The notes under the pieces: model-generated
What the model was told of the DNA's origin: nothing
The model's input: only the letters and a program-made list of their open reading frames with translations
Database searches by the model: none
Source: Litchfieldella anticariensis FP35 = DSM 16096
Lineage (GTDB): Bacteria; Pseudomonadota; Gammaproteobacteria; Pseudomonadales; Halomonadaceae
Length of the DNA: 64,000 nt
Reading direction: 5' to 3'
Assembly: GCF_000409775.1 (NCBI RefSeq)
Contig: NZ_KE332388.1
Coordinates: 10,552 to 74,551 of the forward strand
Translations under genes and position numbers: made by a program
Shown: piece by piece, positions 35,616-43,750 of the stretch
Layout of the letters: every line of letters starts with the position of its first letter
Numbering within the stretch: the first letter of the stretch is position 1

Positions 35616-36740
35616 ATGATTCGCACATCGCTTTCTTCAGGCTGGCCGCTGGTCGCCGCTGCCCTGCTGGTTTCCGCGTGGCTGGTGGCGCCTGGTGCTC
35701 ATGCTCAGGAACGTGTTCCGGTGATTGCCAGCTATGCCGAGCTTCGCCCATGGTCGGACCCGCTAGAGGCACTGGGCACGCTGCGCGCCGACGAGAGCGT
35801 GACACTTTCCGCCACCATGACCGAAACCGTCGCCGAGCTGAATTTCCAGGATGGCGAAGTGGTCGAGGCTGGCCAGTTGCTGATGCGCCTGGAAGACAGC
35901 GAGGAACAGGCCCAACTACGCGCCGCACAGGCGCTGTATGACGAGAGGCGCAATGCGTTCTCGCGTGCCACACAGTTACAGCAGCGCAACCTCGGCACAC
36001 GGGCGGAACTCGAGGACAGCCAGGCACGGCTGCGCCAGGCCGAAGCCGCAATCGAGGAAATCCAGGCGCGCTTGGCCAATCATCGGTTGCGAGCCCCCTT
36101 CGACGGCGTGATCGGCTTTCGCAATATCAGTGCCGGCAGCCTGGTCACGCCTGGTACGGAACTGCTGACCCTGGATAAGCTGGATGTGGTCAAGCTCGAC
36201 TTCCGGGTACCCGAGGTCTATCTCGCTGCATTGCAACCAGGGCTGCGTCTTACCGCGCGTACCGATGCCTACCCCGATGAAACCTTCAGCGGCGAGATCG
36301 CCAATGTCGGTACACGTATCGACTCCGTCACCCGCAGCGTGACGGTACGTGCCATATTGGCCAACGATGACATGCGCCTGCGCCCCGGCATGTTGATGGA
36401 GGTCGTGATTCAACGCCGCCCGCGCGACACCCTGGTGGTGCCAGAGTCGGTACTGGTGCCCAGAGGCGAGCGCCACTATTTGTTCGTTATCGACGAGGCC
36501 GATGACAACCGCCTCGAACGCCGCGAGGTCGTGGTCGGCGAACGCCGTGCCGGTGAAGTCGAAATTCTCGAAGGCTTGCAAGCCGGCGAACTGGTGGTGC
36601 GCCATGGTGTGCAGCGTGCCCGCGATGGCGATCAGGTGGCCCTGCTGGGCATTGCCGACGACGAGACTGCGGTGCGCGATATCCTGCAACGTCAGCGCCC
36701 AACCGCGGCCCCGGATGCCTCCGCCAAAGGCGGTGCCTGA
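35616..36740 (+). CDS. RND efflux periplasmic adaptor
   Basis: 374 residues. Signal peptide to about residue 31 (APGAHA-Q), then the membrane-fusion fold: biotinyl-lipoyl half (TMTETVAELNFQDGEVVEAG near 70), alpha-hairpin (about 95-155, AQLRAAQALYDERRNAF), the second lipoyl half (LRAPFDGVIGFRNISAGSLV near 160), beta-barrel and membrane-proximal domain. No lipobox. It links the RND pump to an outer-membrane channel. The TGA overlaps the pump ATG (TGATG). No outer-membrane factor gene is adjacent. Confidence 0.92.
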   Translation: MIRTSLSSGWPLVAAALLVSAWLVAPGAHAQERVPVIASYAELRPWSDPLEALGTLRADESVTLSATMTETVAELNFQDGEVVEAGQLLMRLEDSEEQAQLRAAQALYDERRNAFSRATQLQQRNLGTRAELEDSQARLRQAEAAIEEIQARLANHRLRAPFDGVIGFRNISAGSLVTPGTELLTLDKLDVVKLDFRVPEVYLAALQPGLRLTARTDAYPDETFSGEIANVGTRIDSVTRSVTVRAILANDDMRLRPGMLMEVVIQRRPRDTLVVPESVLVPRGERHYLFVIDEADDNRLERREVVVGERRAGEVEILEGLQAGELVVRHGVQRARDGDQVALLGIADDETAVRDILQRQRPTAAPDASAKGGA

Positions 36741-39700
36741 TGCGGCTGTCCGATATCTCCGTTCAGCGCCCGGTGCTGGCCATGGTGATCGCGGCCTTGA
36801 TCGTGGCCTTTGGCCTATTGGCCCTGGAACGCCTGCCGCTGCAAGAGTATCCCGCCATCGACCCGCCGATCGTGAGTATCGACACCCGCTACCCCGGCGC
36901 CTCGGCCAGCGTGGTGGAAACCCGGATCACTCAGGTGATCGAGGACCGAATCGCCGGCATTGAGGGCATCGAGTTGATCACCTCGTCGAGCGAAGACGGA
37001 CGCTCCCGAATCGACGTTGAGTTCAGCCTGGCCATGGATATCGACGCTGCAGCCAACGACATTCGCGACCGTATCTCCGGGGCCTTACGCGACCTGCCTG
37101 ACGAATCCGACCCACCGGAAGTGCAGAAGACCGACAGCAGCGACGATGTGGTGCTGTGGCTCAGCTTGTCGGGAGATGGCTATTCGATGGCCGAGCTCAC
37201 CGACTATGCCAATCGTTATCTGGTCGACCGCTTCTCGGTGCAGCCGGGTGTTTCCCGAGTACGAGTCGGTGGTGGGCGCGAATATGCCATGCGCATCTGG
37301 CTGGACCGCAACGCCCTGGCGGCGCGCAACCTGACTGTGGGCGACGTGGAGGATGCACTGCGTGCCGAGAATGTGGAGTTTCCTGGTGGCGCTATCGAGT
37401 CACAGGAGCGCCAGTTCATCGTGCGCCTGCCACGGGCTTTCTCCACGCCCGAGGATTTCCGCACCCTGGTCCTGGATCAGGGTAGTGACGGCTACCTTGT
37501 GCGGCTGGGTGATGTGGCGCGAGTCGAGATCGGCTCGGAAGAGGATCGTTCGATGTTCCGCGCCAATGGCATCCCCATGGTCGGACTGGGCATGATCAAG
37601 CAGTCCACCGCCAATGTGCTGGAGCTCTCGCAAGGCGTGGTCGCCGAGATGGCGCGTGTGCAACCCAGCCTTCCCGAAGGCATGGAACTGCGTCTGAACT
37701 TCGACTCCTCTCTGTTCGTCTCCGGTGCCATCCAGCAAGTGGTGATCACGCTGTTCATCGCCATGGGCCTGGTGGTACTGGTGATCTTCATGTTCCTGGG
37801 CAATTTCCGCACTACCTTGATGCCCGCTGTCACCGTTCCCATTGCCGTGATCGGTTCGTTCATCGCCCTGGCGGTATTGGGCTTTACCATCAATCTATTG
37901 ACGCTGTTGGCGCTGGTGTTGGCCATCGGTCTGATCGTCGACGACGCCATCGTGGTGCTGGAGAACATCAACCGACGCATGCACGAGTACGGCGAAACTC
38001 CGCTAGTCGCCGCCTTTCGCGGTACCCGCCAGATTGCCTTTGCGGTAATTGCCACCACCTTGGTGCTGATCGCGGTGTTCGTACCGCTGAGTTTCCTGCA
38101 GGGCGACATCGGGCGGCTGTTCTCGGAATTCGCCCTGACCCTGGCGGCGGCGGTGGCGATCTCCAGCCTGCTGGCACTGTCGCTAACGCCGATGATGGCT
38201 TCGAAGATCTTGAGCCCCGCCATGCATGAGGGCCAGTTGGCACGTGCCGTGCAGTGGTTGTTGGAACGCTCGCAACGTCTCTACCGCGCGCTTTTGCTGC
38301 ATATGCTGAAACAGCGCCTGGTGGTGCTGGCGGTGTTCCTAGGGTTGGTGGGCGCCACAGCCTGGCTCGCCGACCGCCTGCCGGAGGAATATACCCCGCA
38401 AGAGGACCGCGGCAGCTTTTTCATCCTGGTCAACGGTCCGGAAGGTGCCACCTATGACTATACCCTCACCTACATGGACGAGGTCGAGGCACGCCTGGCA
38501 CCGATGGTCGAGAGGGGAGAATTGCAACGCGTGATCATCCGCGCGCCTTTCGGCTTCGGTAACATCGAGAACTTCAATGACGGCTTCGCCATCGTCAGCC
38601 TGGCCGATTGGGGCGAGCGACGCTCGGCTTGGGAGATCATGGCCGAGGTACGCACCCGATTGAGCCCTCTGCCTGGCATCACGGCGTTCCCGATCATGCG
38701 CCAGAGCTTCGGTCAACGTGTCGAGAAGCCGGTGCAGTTCGTACTCGGTGGCGGTACCTATGAAGAACTCACCGAGTGGCGCGATCTGCTGCTTGACCAT
38801 ATCCACGATGACAACCCTCGCCTGATCGAACTCGACAGCGATTATCAGGAGACTCAGCCTCAGTTGCGGGTGGATATCGATTACCAGCGAGCCGCTACGC
38901 TGGGCGTGACCGTGACCGAGATCGGTCGCACCCTGGAATCGCTGCTCGGGGGACGCAGCGTGACGCGTTACGTCGACGATGGCGAAGAGTACGACGTCAT
39001 CATCGAGGGCGATCGCGACGCCCAGCGCAGTCCACGCTCGCTGGACAACGTCCAGGTACGCTCGGCCCGCAGTGGTGAGCTGATACCACTGGCCAGCCTG
39101 GTTCGGCTGACCGACTTTGCCGGCCCCAGCACCCTCAACCGCTTCAACCGGGTACGCTCGATCACCATCGAAGCCAATCTCGCCGATGGCTACCCGCTGG
39201 GTGAAGCCCTCGATTACCTGGAGCGCGCCGCCGACGAGCTGTTGCCGCCCGAGGCACAAACCGATGTCGCGGGGCCCTCCCGGGATTATCAACAGGCCAG
39301 CGGTGCCACGACCTTCCTGCTTATCATGGGTACGCTGGTCGTGTTCCTGGTGTTGGCCGCCCAATTCGAGAGCTTCATACACCCGTTGGTAATTATGCTC
39401 ACCGTACCGCTAGCCATGATCGGGGCACTCCTGGGGCTGTATGTCACCGGCCAGTCGCTGAACATCTATAGCCAGGTGGGGCTAGTGATGCTGGTTGGCT
39501 TGGCCACCAAGAACGGCATCCTGATCGTCGAGTTCGCCAACCAGTTACGCGACCAAGGGCTTGCCTTCCGCGATGCCTTGGTGGATGCCTCGGTGACCCG
39601 CCTGCGGCCGATCCTGATGACTGCCGTGACCACCATGGCGGGCTCGATCCCACTGATCGTTTCCACCGGCCCCGGCGCCGAAACCCGCATGGTGATCGGC

Positions 39701-39868
39701 ACCGTGATCCTGTGTGGTGTGGCCACGGCAACGCTATTCACGCTGTTCGTGGTACCGGTGGCCTATGACCTGCTGGCCCGGCGCACCGGCTCGCCTGCCG
39801 AGGTGCAGCGCCGATTACAACGCGAGATGAGCGATCATCATATCGCCAATGTCGACGAGCAAGCGTAG
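36740..39868 (+). CDS. RND efflux pump permease, HAE-1 type
   Basis: 1042 residues, the normal size for AcrB/MexF-like trimeric proton antiporters. Twelve membrane helices are split by two large periplasmic loops; LVLAIGLIVDDAIVVLENIN near 395 holds the Asp-Asp pair of helix 4 used for proton relay, and the N-terminus RLSDISVQRPVLAMVIA is standard. Substrates cannot be read from sequence. Cotranscribed with the adaptor. Confidence 0.93.
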   Translation: MRLSDISVQRPVLAMVIAALIVAFGLLALERLPLQEYPAIDPPIVSIDTRYPGASASVVETRITQVIEDRIAGIEGIELITSSSEDGRSRIDVEFSLAMDIDAAANDIRDRISGALRDLPDESDPPEVQKTDSSDDVVLWLSLSGDGYSMAELTDYANRYLVDRFSVQPGVSRVRVGGGREYAMRIWLDRNALAARNLTVGDVEDALRAENVEFPGGAIESQERQFIVRLPRAFSTPEDFRTLVLDQGSDGYLVRLGDVARVEIGSEEDRSMFRANGIPMVGLGMIKQSTANVLELSQGVVAEMARVQPSLPEGMELRLNFDSSLFVSGAIQQVVITLFIAMGLVVLVIFMFLGNFRTTLMPAVTVPIAVIGSFIALAVLGFTINLLTLLALVLAIGLIVDDAIVVLENINRRMHEYGETPLVAAFRGTRQIAFAVIATTLVLIAVFVPLSFLQGDIGRLFSEFALTLAAAVAISSLLALSLTPMMASKILSPAMHEGQLARAVQWLLERSQRLYRALLLHMLKQRLVVLAVFLGLVGATAWLADRLPEEYTPQEDRGSFFILVNGPEGATYDYTLTYMDEVEARLAPMVERGELQRVIIRAPFGFGNIENFNDGFAIVSLADWGERRSAWEIMAEVRTRLSPLPGITAFPIMRQSFGQRVEKPVQFVLGGGTYEELTEWRDLLLDHIHDDNPRLIELDSDYQETQPQLRVDIDYQRAATLGVTVTEIGRTLESLLGGRSVTRYVDDGEEYDVIIEGDRDAQRSPRSLDNVQVRSARSGELIPLASLVRLTDFAGPSTLNRFNRVRSITIEANLADGYPLGEALDYLERAADELLPPEAQTDVAGPSRDYQQASGATTFLLIMGTLVVFLVLAAQFESFIHPLVIMLTVPLAMIGALLGLYVTGQSLNIYSQVGLVMLVGLATKNGILIVEFANQLRDQGLAFRDALVDASVTRLRPILMTAVTTMAGSIPLIVSTGPGAETRMVIGTVILCGVATATLFTLFVVPVAYDLLARRTGSPAEVQRRLQREMSDHHIANVDEQA

Positions 39869-39888
39869 CGGGTTGATATTCGACTCAT

Positions 39889-40183
39889 GCCGGCCTGACG
39901 GCCGGATCGTGCAGCAAGCTGCACTCCCACAAAACCAGGGGGGCATCTCAGATCTCCCACAAAAACCGGGGGCATCTCAGATCTGGTGGGAGATTCTATG
40001 TTGCCTCGCAAATGCCGGCCTCACGGCCGGATCGCGCAGAAATCTGCGCTCCCACCACCCCACGCTATGCCTCGTGAGAGCGCAGCTTGCTGCGCGATAG
40101 AACACTAGCTCAGCGCACCGATCCTCGCACGCCATACCTCGTGGGAGCGCAGCTTTGCTGCGCGATTGGCGCCGACAGGCGCC
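39889..40183. repeat. REP-like palindromic repeat cluster
   Basis: Four related units. GCCGGCCTxACGGCCGGATCG joined to GCAG..CTGC..TCCCAC occurs at 39889-39930 and 40014-40055; the opposite orientation, GTGGGAGCGCAGCTTTGCTG followed by CGCGAT, occurs at 40141-40183 and, with one change, at 40074-40099. Between the first two there is a 30-bp direct repeat (39924-39953 and 39954-39982). The layout resembles the extragenic REP/BIME sequences of pseudomonads and halomonads. It lies just after the RND pump gene and may act in mRNA stability or termination. Confidence 0.75.
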
Positions 40184-40224
40184 CTGTAGCTCCACCCTGC
40201 TATGCTCAAGTACAGGTATGTGCA

Positions 40225-40302
40225 AGGAAACGCTGAATGAACCATCGAACGAGGCACCACTGCACTGAGTCCACATAAGCAGTCATTCAGCGTTTTCCAA
40301 GG
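40225..40302. mobile_element. short MITE-like element
   Basis: AAGGAAACGCTGAATGA at the left and, inverted, TTGGAAAACGCTGAATGA at the right bound about 78 bp. The ends match those of the element at 35264-35428. The right edge touches the AAGGAG ribosome site of the following gene. Confidence 0.6.
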
Positions 40303-40315
40303 AGAATACGTTCTT

Positions 40316-40729
40316 ATGATCGAACTGCTTCCGCCCGGTGCTGCCCATGTGGTAGCCATACGGGCCAGTGGACGGGTCGATGTCGATGATCTGCAACAAG
40401 CCATCGACGCCATCGAAGAAGTCAAGAAGACCCAACCGCGAGTGAGCCTTTATGCCGAGATCGACGAGATGCGTTGGATGACCGCCACCGCGGTCTTGCG
40501 CGATTTAGGCTATGGATTGACCCAACTCGGCGATCTGCAACACTTCTACCGTGCGGCGGCGGTGACTGACCGGCGCTGGGTCCGGCCCATCGCACAACTC
40601 GAGAGCCGCCTGTTCAAGCCGCTGGAAGTGCGTGTCTTCGCCACCCACGACAAAGAGGCTGCCAAGGAGTGGGTCAAGCATCTCCCCGAAGGCACGGAGG
40701 CGGAATACAGTAAAGCGGCTCCCGGTTGA
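40316..40729 (+). CDS. SpoIIAA-like (STAS/SEC14) protein
   Basis: 137 residues. The pattern (GAAHVVAIRASGRVDVDDLQ at the N-terminus, SLYAEIDEMRWMTATAVLRD in the centre, RVFATHDKEAAKEWV at the end) matches the SpoIIAA-like DUF3478 family, a CRAL-TRIO/STAS-like fold of unknown cellular role. AAGGAG lies 11 nt upstream of the ATG at the edge of a MITE-like repeat. Small soluble cytosolic protein. Confidence 0.82.
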   Translation: MIELLPPGAAHVVAIRASGRVDVDDLQQAIDAIEEVKKTQPRVSLYAEIDEMRWMTATAVLRDLGYGLTQLGDLQHFYRAAAVTDRRWVRPIAQLESRLFKPLEVRVFATHDKEAAKEWVKHLPEGTEAEYSKAAPG

Positions 40730-40732
40730 GGT

Positions 40733-41158
40733 TCAGCAATCCCCCATACGACGACCATCGATCATGGTGTTCATGGTCATGTCACCCATCGGGGTCGTCG
40801 TTTCCACCTGCATGGTGCCCTTGGCCCGATCGACCATATATTGCATATCGCCGACGATGATGGCTTCACCACCCTCACCCATACAAACCATCCGATAGTT
40901 CATCGCATCACTACTGGCATTCTGCTCGAGCACCTTGCACCCCTCTTCTTCCTGAATGAGGCCTTCATTCGCCTCATTAAGGACTTCCTGGGTCAAGCAT
41001 TCACGATTAGTCTGAGTTTCCTCGGGAATCGGGACGTCCCCTTCCACCGTGGTTTTGGTGACGAACTCCCATTCACCGGGTGTGAGATTGGGTGCCTGGG
41101 CCCACACTGACAGCGGCAGGGCCACGGCAGCGGCATAAAGCAAGCTGCGAAATATCAT
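40733..41158 (-). CDS. DUF3617 family secreted protein
   Basis: 141 residues from the ATG at 41158; the longer reading to 41275 adds an unrelated tail. Signal peptide to about residue 21 (SVWAQA), then the DUF3617 motifs LTPGEWEFVTKTTVEGD and CLTQEVLNEANE, several Cys, and the end TTPMGDMTMNTMIDGRRMGD with a final Cys. Periplasmic, function unknown. It converges with the SpoIIAA-like gene, 3 bp apart. Confidence 0.85.
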   Translation of the reverse strand: MIFRSLLYAAAVALPLSVWAQAPNLTPGEWEFVTKTTVEGDVPIPEETQTNRECLTQEVLNEANEGLIQEEEGCKVLEQNASSDAMNYRMVCMGEGGEAIIVGDMQYMVDRAKGTMQVETTTPMGDMTMNTMIDGRRMGDC

Positions 41159-41275
41159 TGTGATGTCCCCCACGGATAGATGCGTGATAGGCCGCTCCCT
41201 TGGCATTTCTAGAGAGTAGCGTAACGCCACGAGGATGGATAACCTCCTGAAGACAACATCGATAATAGCCAACAC

Positions 41276-42490
41276 ATGGAAGCAACGATGAAGGCAACCT
41301 ACCGCACCGCAGGGCCAATTATCACCTCACTGCTGGATACCGACTGGTACAAGGTCACCATGATGCAGGGGGTTCACCACAAGTACCCCAACGCCAGCGT
41401 GACGTGGGAATTTCGCTCGCGAAATGCCGAGGATCTGGAGCCGTATATCGGTGAGATACGCAGGCAGATCGATCAGTTGGCAACGCTCCAACTGACCAAG
41501 GAAGAGTCGGCCTTTCTCAGCACCTTCTCTTACATGTCGCCCGACTTCATTCGTTTTCTGGAGTTGTTCCGCTTCCGCCCGGAATATGTCGATGTCTACA
41601 TGGAGGGGAACGAGCTATGCATCGTCATCGATGGCCCTTGGTCGCACAGCATCCTGTTTGAGATCGTGATCCTGGCGATCATCAGCGAAGTGCGCAATCG
41701 TGCCCTGTATCCCAATGTCAGTATCGACCAAGCCATCGAGCAGCTACGCCACAAGCTCGATACCTTGCGCGATGCCTATCCCGCTGAACAATTAGCCAGC
41801 TTCAACCTGGCGGATTTCGGTACACGGCGGCGTCTATCACAGCCGGTGCAGGAGGCTATCGTCGAGGTCCTCGCAAAAGAGTTCCCCGGGAATTTCGTCG
41901 GCACCAGCAACGTCGACATCGCCCGTCGTCATGGTATCCACCCGATGGGAACCATGGCGCACGAGTGGGTGATGGCACATCAGCAATTGGGCAGTCGACT
42001 GGTCGATAGCCAACGTGCCGCACTGGAAGCCTGGGTGCAGGAGTACCGCGGAGACCTGGGAATTGCGTTGACCGACACCATCACACTCGATGCCTTCCTG
42101 CGCGACTTCGATCTGTACTTCGCCAAGCTATTCGATGGGCTGCGCCACGACAGCGGCGACCCGATCGTATTCGCCGAAAAATGCATTCGCCATTACGAGA
42201 CACTGGGGATCGATCCCATGACCAAGACACTGATCTTCAGCGATGCCCTGACCTTCGACAAGGCGATGAAGATCAAGACCGCATTGGAAGGCCGCATCAG
42301 GACCAGCTTCGGCATCGGCACGAGCCTCACCTGCGACATACCCGGCGTTCAGCCGATGAATATCGTCATCAAGATGGTGTCATGCAACGGCCAGCCAGTC
42401 GCCAAGATCTCCGACGAACCGGGCAAGACGATCTCTCGCGACACGGACTACGTCAGATACCTGAAGAGCGTCTTCGGCGTGGAGCATTGA
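41276..42490 (+). CDS. pncB: nicotinate phosphoribosyltransferase
   Basis: 404 residues, matching PncB of E. coli (400). It makes nicotinate mononucleotide from nicotinate and PRPP in NAD salvage. Visible are [20 protein letters not shown] at the N-terminus, [20 protein letters not shown] near 180, [22 protein letters not shown] around 210-230 with the phosphorylated-His region, and GLRHDSGDP near 290. The start may instead be ATG 41288 (MKATYR). Last ordinary chromosomal gene before mobile DNA. Confidence 0.95.
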   Translation: MEATMKATYRTAGPIITSLLDTDWYKVTMMQGVHHKYPNASVTWEFRSRNAEDLEPYIGEIRRQIDQLATLQLTKEESAFLSTFSYMSPDFIRFLELFRFRPEYVDVYMEGNELCIVIDGPWSHSILFEIVILAIISEVRNRALYPNVSIDQAIEQLRHKLDTLRDAYPAEQLASFNLADFGTRRRLSQPVQEAIVEVLAKEFPGNFVGTSNVDIARRHGIHPMGTMAHEWVMAHQQLGSRLVDSQRAALEAWVQEYRGDLGIALTDTITLDAFLRDFDLYFAKLFDGLRHDSGDPIVFAEKCIRHYETLGIDPMTKTLIFSDALTFDKAMKIKTALEGRIRTSFGIGTSLTCDIPGVQPMNIVIKMVSCNGQPVAKISDEPGKTISRDTDYVRYLKSVFGVEH

Positions 42491-42511
42491 TGGGCTGGGC
42501 CACAGGCAGTA

Positions 42512-42625
42512 GAGGAAATTCCAGACGTAATTCGATTCCTTCGGGGCCGGACACATGGCGTCGATGTCTTCCTGATTGTGAGCCGGATCCGATACGTACA
42601 TAATGAAGCCGGCATGGCCCGAGCC
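42512..42625 (-). pseudogene. fragment of a phage portal (Q) gene
   Basis: On the minus strand a 38-codon stretch reads GSGHAGFIMYVSDPAHNQED then IDAM, followed by PKES. The intact portal gene at 44696-45763 has SHAGFIMYVSDPAQNQEDID then AM and LKES at the same place. Similarity stops on both sides. It is a decayed duplicate piece, 2.5 kb from the intact gene, between pncB and the antitoxin gene. DNA identity is visible too (ATGGCGTCGATGTCTTCCTG at both loci). Confidence 0.85.
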
Positions 42626-42690
42626 CAGTTGATCAGAAATGCACTGATCGATCACCTAAACGGCTCCGATCGCTTAGCACACCCATACAA

Positions 42691-42721
42691 GATCGCCCCA
42701 CCGCATTGCGATGGGGCGATC
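42691..42721 (-). terminator. hairpin after the antitoxin gene, probable terminator
   Basis: A 10-bp perfect stem GATCGCCCCA / TGGGGCGATC with an 11-nt loop stands 31 bp after the antitoxin stop. On the minus strand it is followed by TTGTAT, a weak U-tract. It could also serve pncB from the other side, but no T-run is there. Confidence 0.5.
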
Positions 42722-42751
42722 TCTCACAGGAACAATGGGTGAATCGTCGCT

Positions 42752-43033
42752 TCAGGATGCTTCAGCGTGCAACTTGAAACCAAGGGCGTTCATCACTTTC
42801 ATGATTGTTGCGAAGCTGGGATTGCCATCGGCAGACAGTGCTTTGTACAACCCCTCGCGAGTCAGTCCCGTATCGCGGGCGAGTTGTGCCATACCGCGAG
42901 CTCGAGCGATGTCGCCCAGGGCAGCCGCCACCAAAGCCGGGTCGTTCTCCTCGAGACAGGCCTCGAGATACAGAGCCATATCCTCTTCGGTATTCAGATG
43001 ATCAACGGCATCCCATTTACGTAGTGTGCTCAT
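42752..43033 (-). CDS. HI1420-type addiction-module antitoxin
   Basis: 93 residues. A Cro/cI-like helix-turn-helix (RARGMAQLARDTGLTREGLY, KALS, NPSFATIMKVMNALGFKL) preceded by DAVDHLNTEEDMALYLEAC, the pattern of the putative addiction-module antidote family. AGGAGG lies 6 nt upstream of the ATG. The toxin gene lies immediately upstream (9 bp) but is frameshifted, so the antitoxin is now an orphan that may still bind the palindrome at 43340. Confidence 0.88.
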   Translation of the reverse strand: MSTLRKWDAVDHLNTEEDMALYLEACLEENDPALVAAALGDIARARGMAQLARDTGLTREGLYKALSADGNPSFATIMKVMNALGFKLHAEAS

Positions 43034-43041
43034 GGAACCTC

Positions 43042-43330
43042 CTACACGTCGCGAGCCAATTGCTTCGCGACTTCGATGTCCTTGGCCTGACTAGACTTAT
43101 CGCCACCGGCCAAGAGAATCACCAGCTCAAAACCTCGCTGCACGAAATACACACGATATCCCGGTCCATAGTGAATTCGCATCGGATACGCCTTCACCAA
43201 CCGGTTCGCAATCGCCAAAATTGCCTAACTCCACGCGGCGTATCCTGGCCAGGATCTTCGCTCTGGCCCGCCGATCTCGCAGTTTGGCGAACCAGACAGC
43301 ATAGGTTTCTGTCTCGCTGATGATCTTCAT
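43042..43330 (-). pseudogene. HI1419/HigB-like toxin gene, frameshifted
   Basis: The frame from 43330 starts as a normal RelE-like phage-derived toxin (KIISETETYAVWFAKLRD, then [20 protein letters not shown] and VGEGV). After about residue 48 it goes out of frame and ends at 43127. In the next frame it resumes exactly where expected: [20 protein letters not shown] then [20 protein letters not shown] to a stop at 43042. One small indel near 43183-43187 (two bases missing or one extra) explains both parts. The toxin is therefore probably dead unless recoding occurs. Confidence 0.9.
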
Positions 43331-43339
43331 GACAACGAG

Positions 43340-43357
43340 TGTGAACTATAGTTCACA
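43340..43357. promoter_or_regulatory. toxin-antitoxin operator palindrome
   Basis: TGTGAACTATAGTTCACA is a perfect 18-bp palindrome, 9 bp upstream of the toxin start. Location and symmetry fit autoregulation by the antitoxin. Confidence 0.75.
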
Positions 43358-43478
43358 TAAAAACAAGCACTCAGTCTGGATGCAAATCCCTCCAACCACG
43401 CCTAGAGGCGCTTCGTCTGCATGACGATAAGGATCTAGATCCCTACACGAGATCGAAACGTTCCTCGATCTATAAGCA

Positions 43479-43508
43479 TTCCCAGAAATATTCCCAAAAC
43501 CGTTCCCA
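43479..43508. repeat. three TTCCCA repeats at 12-bp spacing
   Basis: TTCCCA occurs at 43479, 43491 and 43503, exactly 12 bp apart, about 60 bp from the tRNA-derived attachment core. Regularly phased short repeats next to an att core resemble arm-type integrase sites. No other function is apparent. Confidence 0.4.
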
Positions 43509-43520
43509 AGGACCAGAAAC

Positions 43521-43557
43521 TAGAAAGGGGAATCAAGCTAAGCGCTTGATTCCCCTT
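43521..43557 (-). terminator. terminator of the original tRNA-Ser gene
   Basis: A perfect 14-bp stem, AAGGGGAATCAAGC / GCTTGATTCCCCTT, with a 5-nt loop lies 11 bp beyond the CCA end of the tRNA fragment on the minus strand. It is followed on that strand by TCTAGTTTC. It marks the chromosomal side of the integration junction. Confidence 0.8.
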
Positions 43558-43567
43558 CAAAATCCTA

Positions 43568-43594
43568 TGGCGGAGAGGGAGGGATTCGAACCCC
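43568..43594 (-). other. tRNA-Ser 3-prime fragment, probable prophage attachment site
   Basis: On the minus strand, GGGGTTCGAATCCC then TCCCTCTCCGCCA is the T-loop, acceptor strand and CCA end of a tRNA, most like tRNA-Ser. The 90 bp upstream do not fold as the rest of a tRNA, so only the 3-prime end is present. Its terminator follows to the left. This is the usual product of phage integration into a tRNA 3-prime end. The intact tRNA is expected at the other prophage end, right of the window. Confidence 0.8.
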
Positions 43595-43750
43595 AGCACA
43601 ACCTTGCCACCAACGGTAAACTACTGATTCCAAAAGACTAGGTGAGCAGTATTCCCTAATTCTCAGTCCCAGGCCAGTCCCTGGATATGAAGGACGCATG
43701 CGTGACGTGCGTGTACGCAGGCGTGTAGGCGCCCTTTCGCTAAAATTCGT

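Noticed and set aside
35296-36051. 251-codon open frame on the minus strand
   Set aside because: Crosses the MITE-like element and runs antisense to the adaptor gene; no conserved protein pattern.
38339-39382. 347-codon open frame on the minus strand
   Set aside because: Antisense to the RND permease.
42380-42655. 91-codon gene on the minus strand next to pncB
   Set aside because: Only its first half resembles a protein (the portal fragment); the second half is antisense to pncB.
43568-43690. complete tRNA-Ser gene on the minus strand
   Set aside because: Only the T-arm and acceptor 3-prime strand are present; the upstream 90 bp cannot form the D and anticodon arms.
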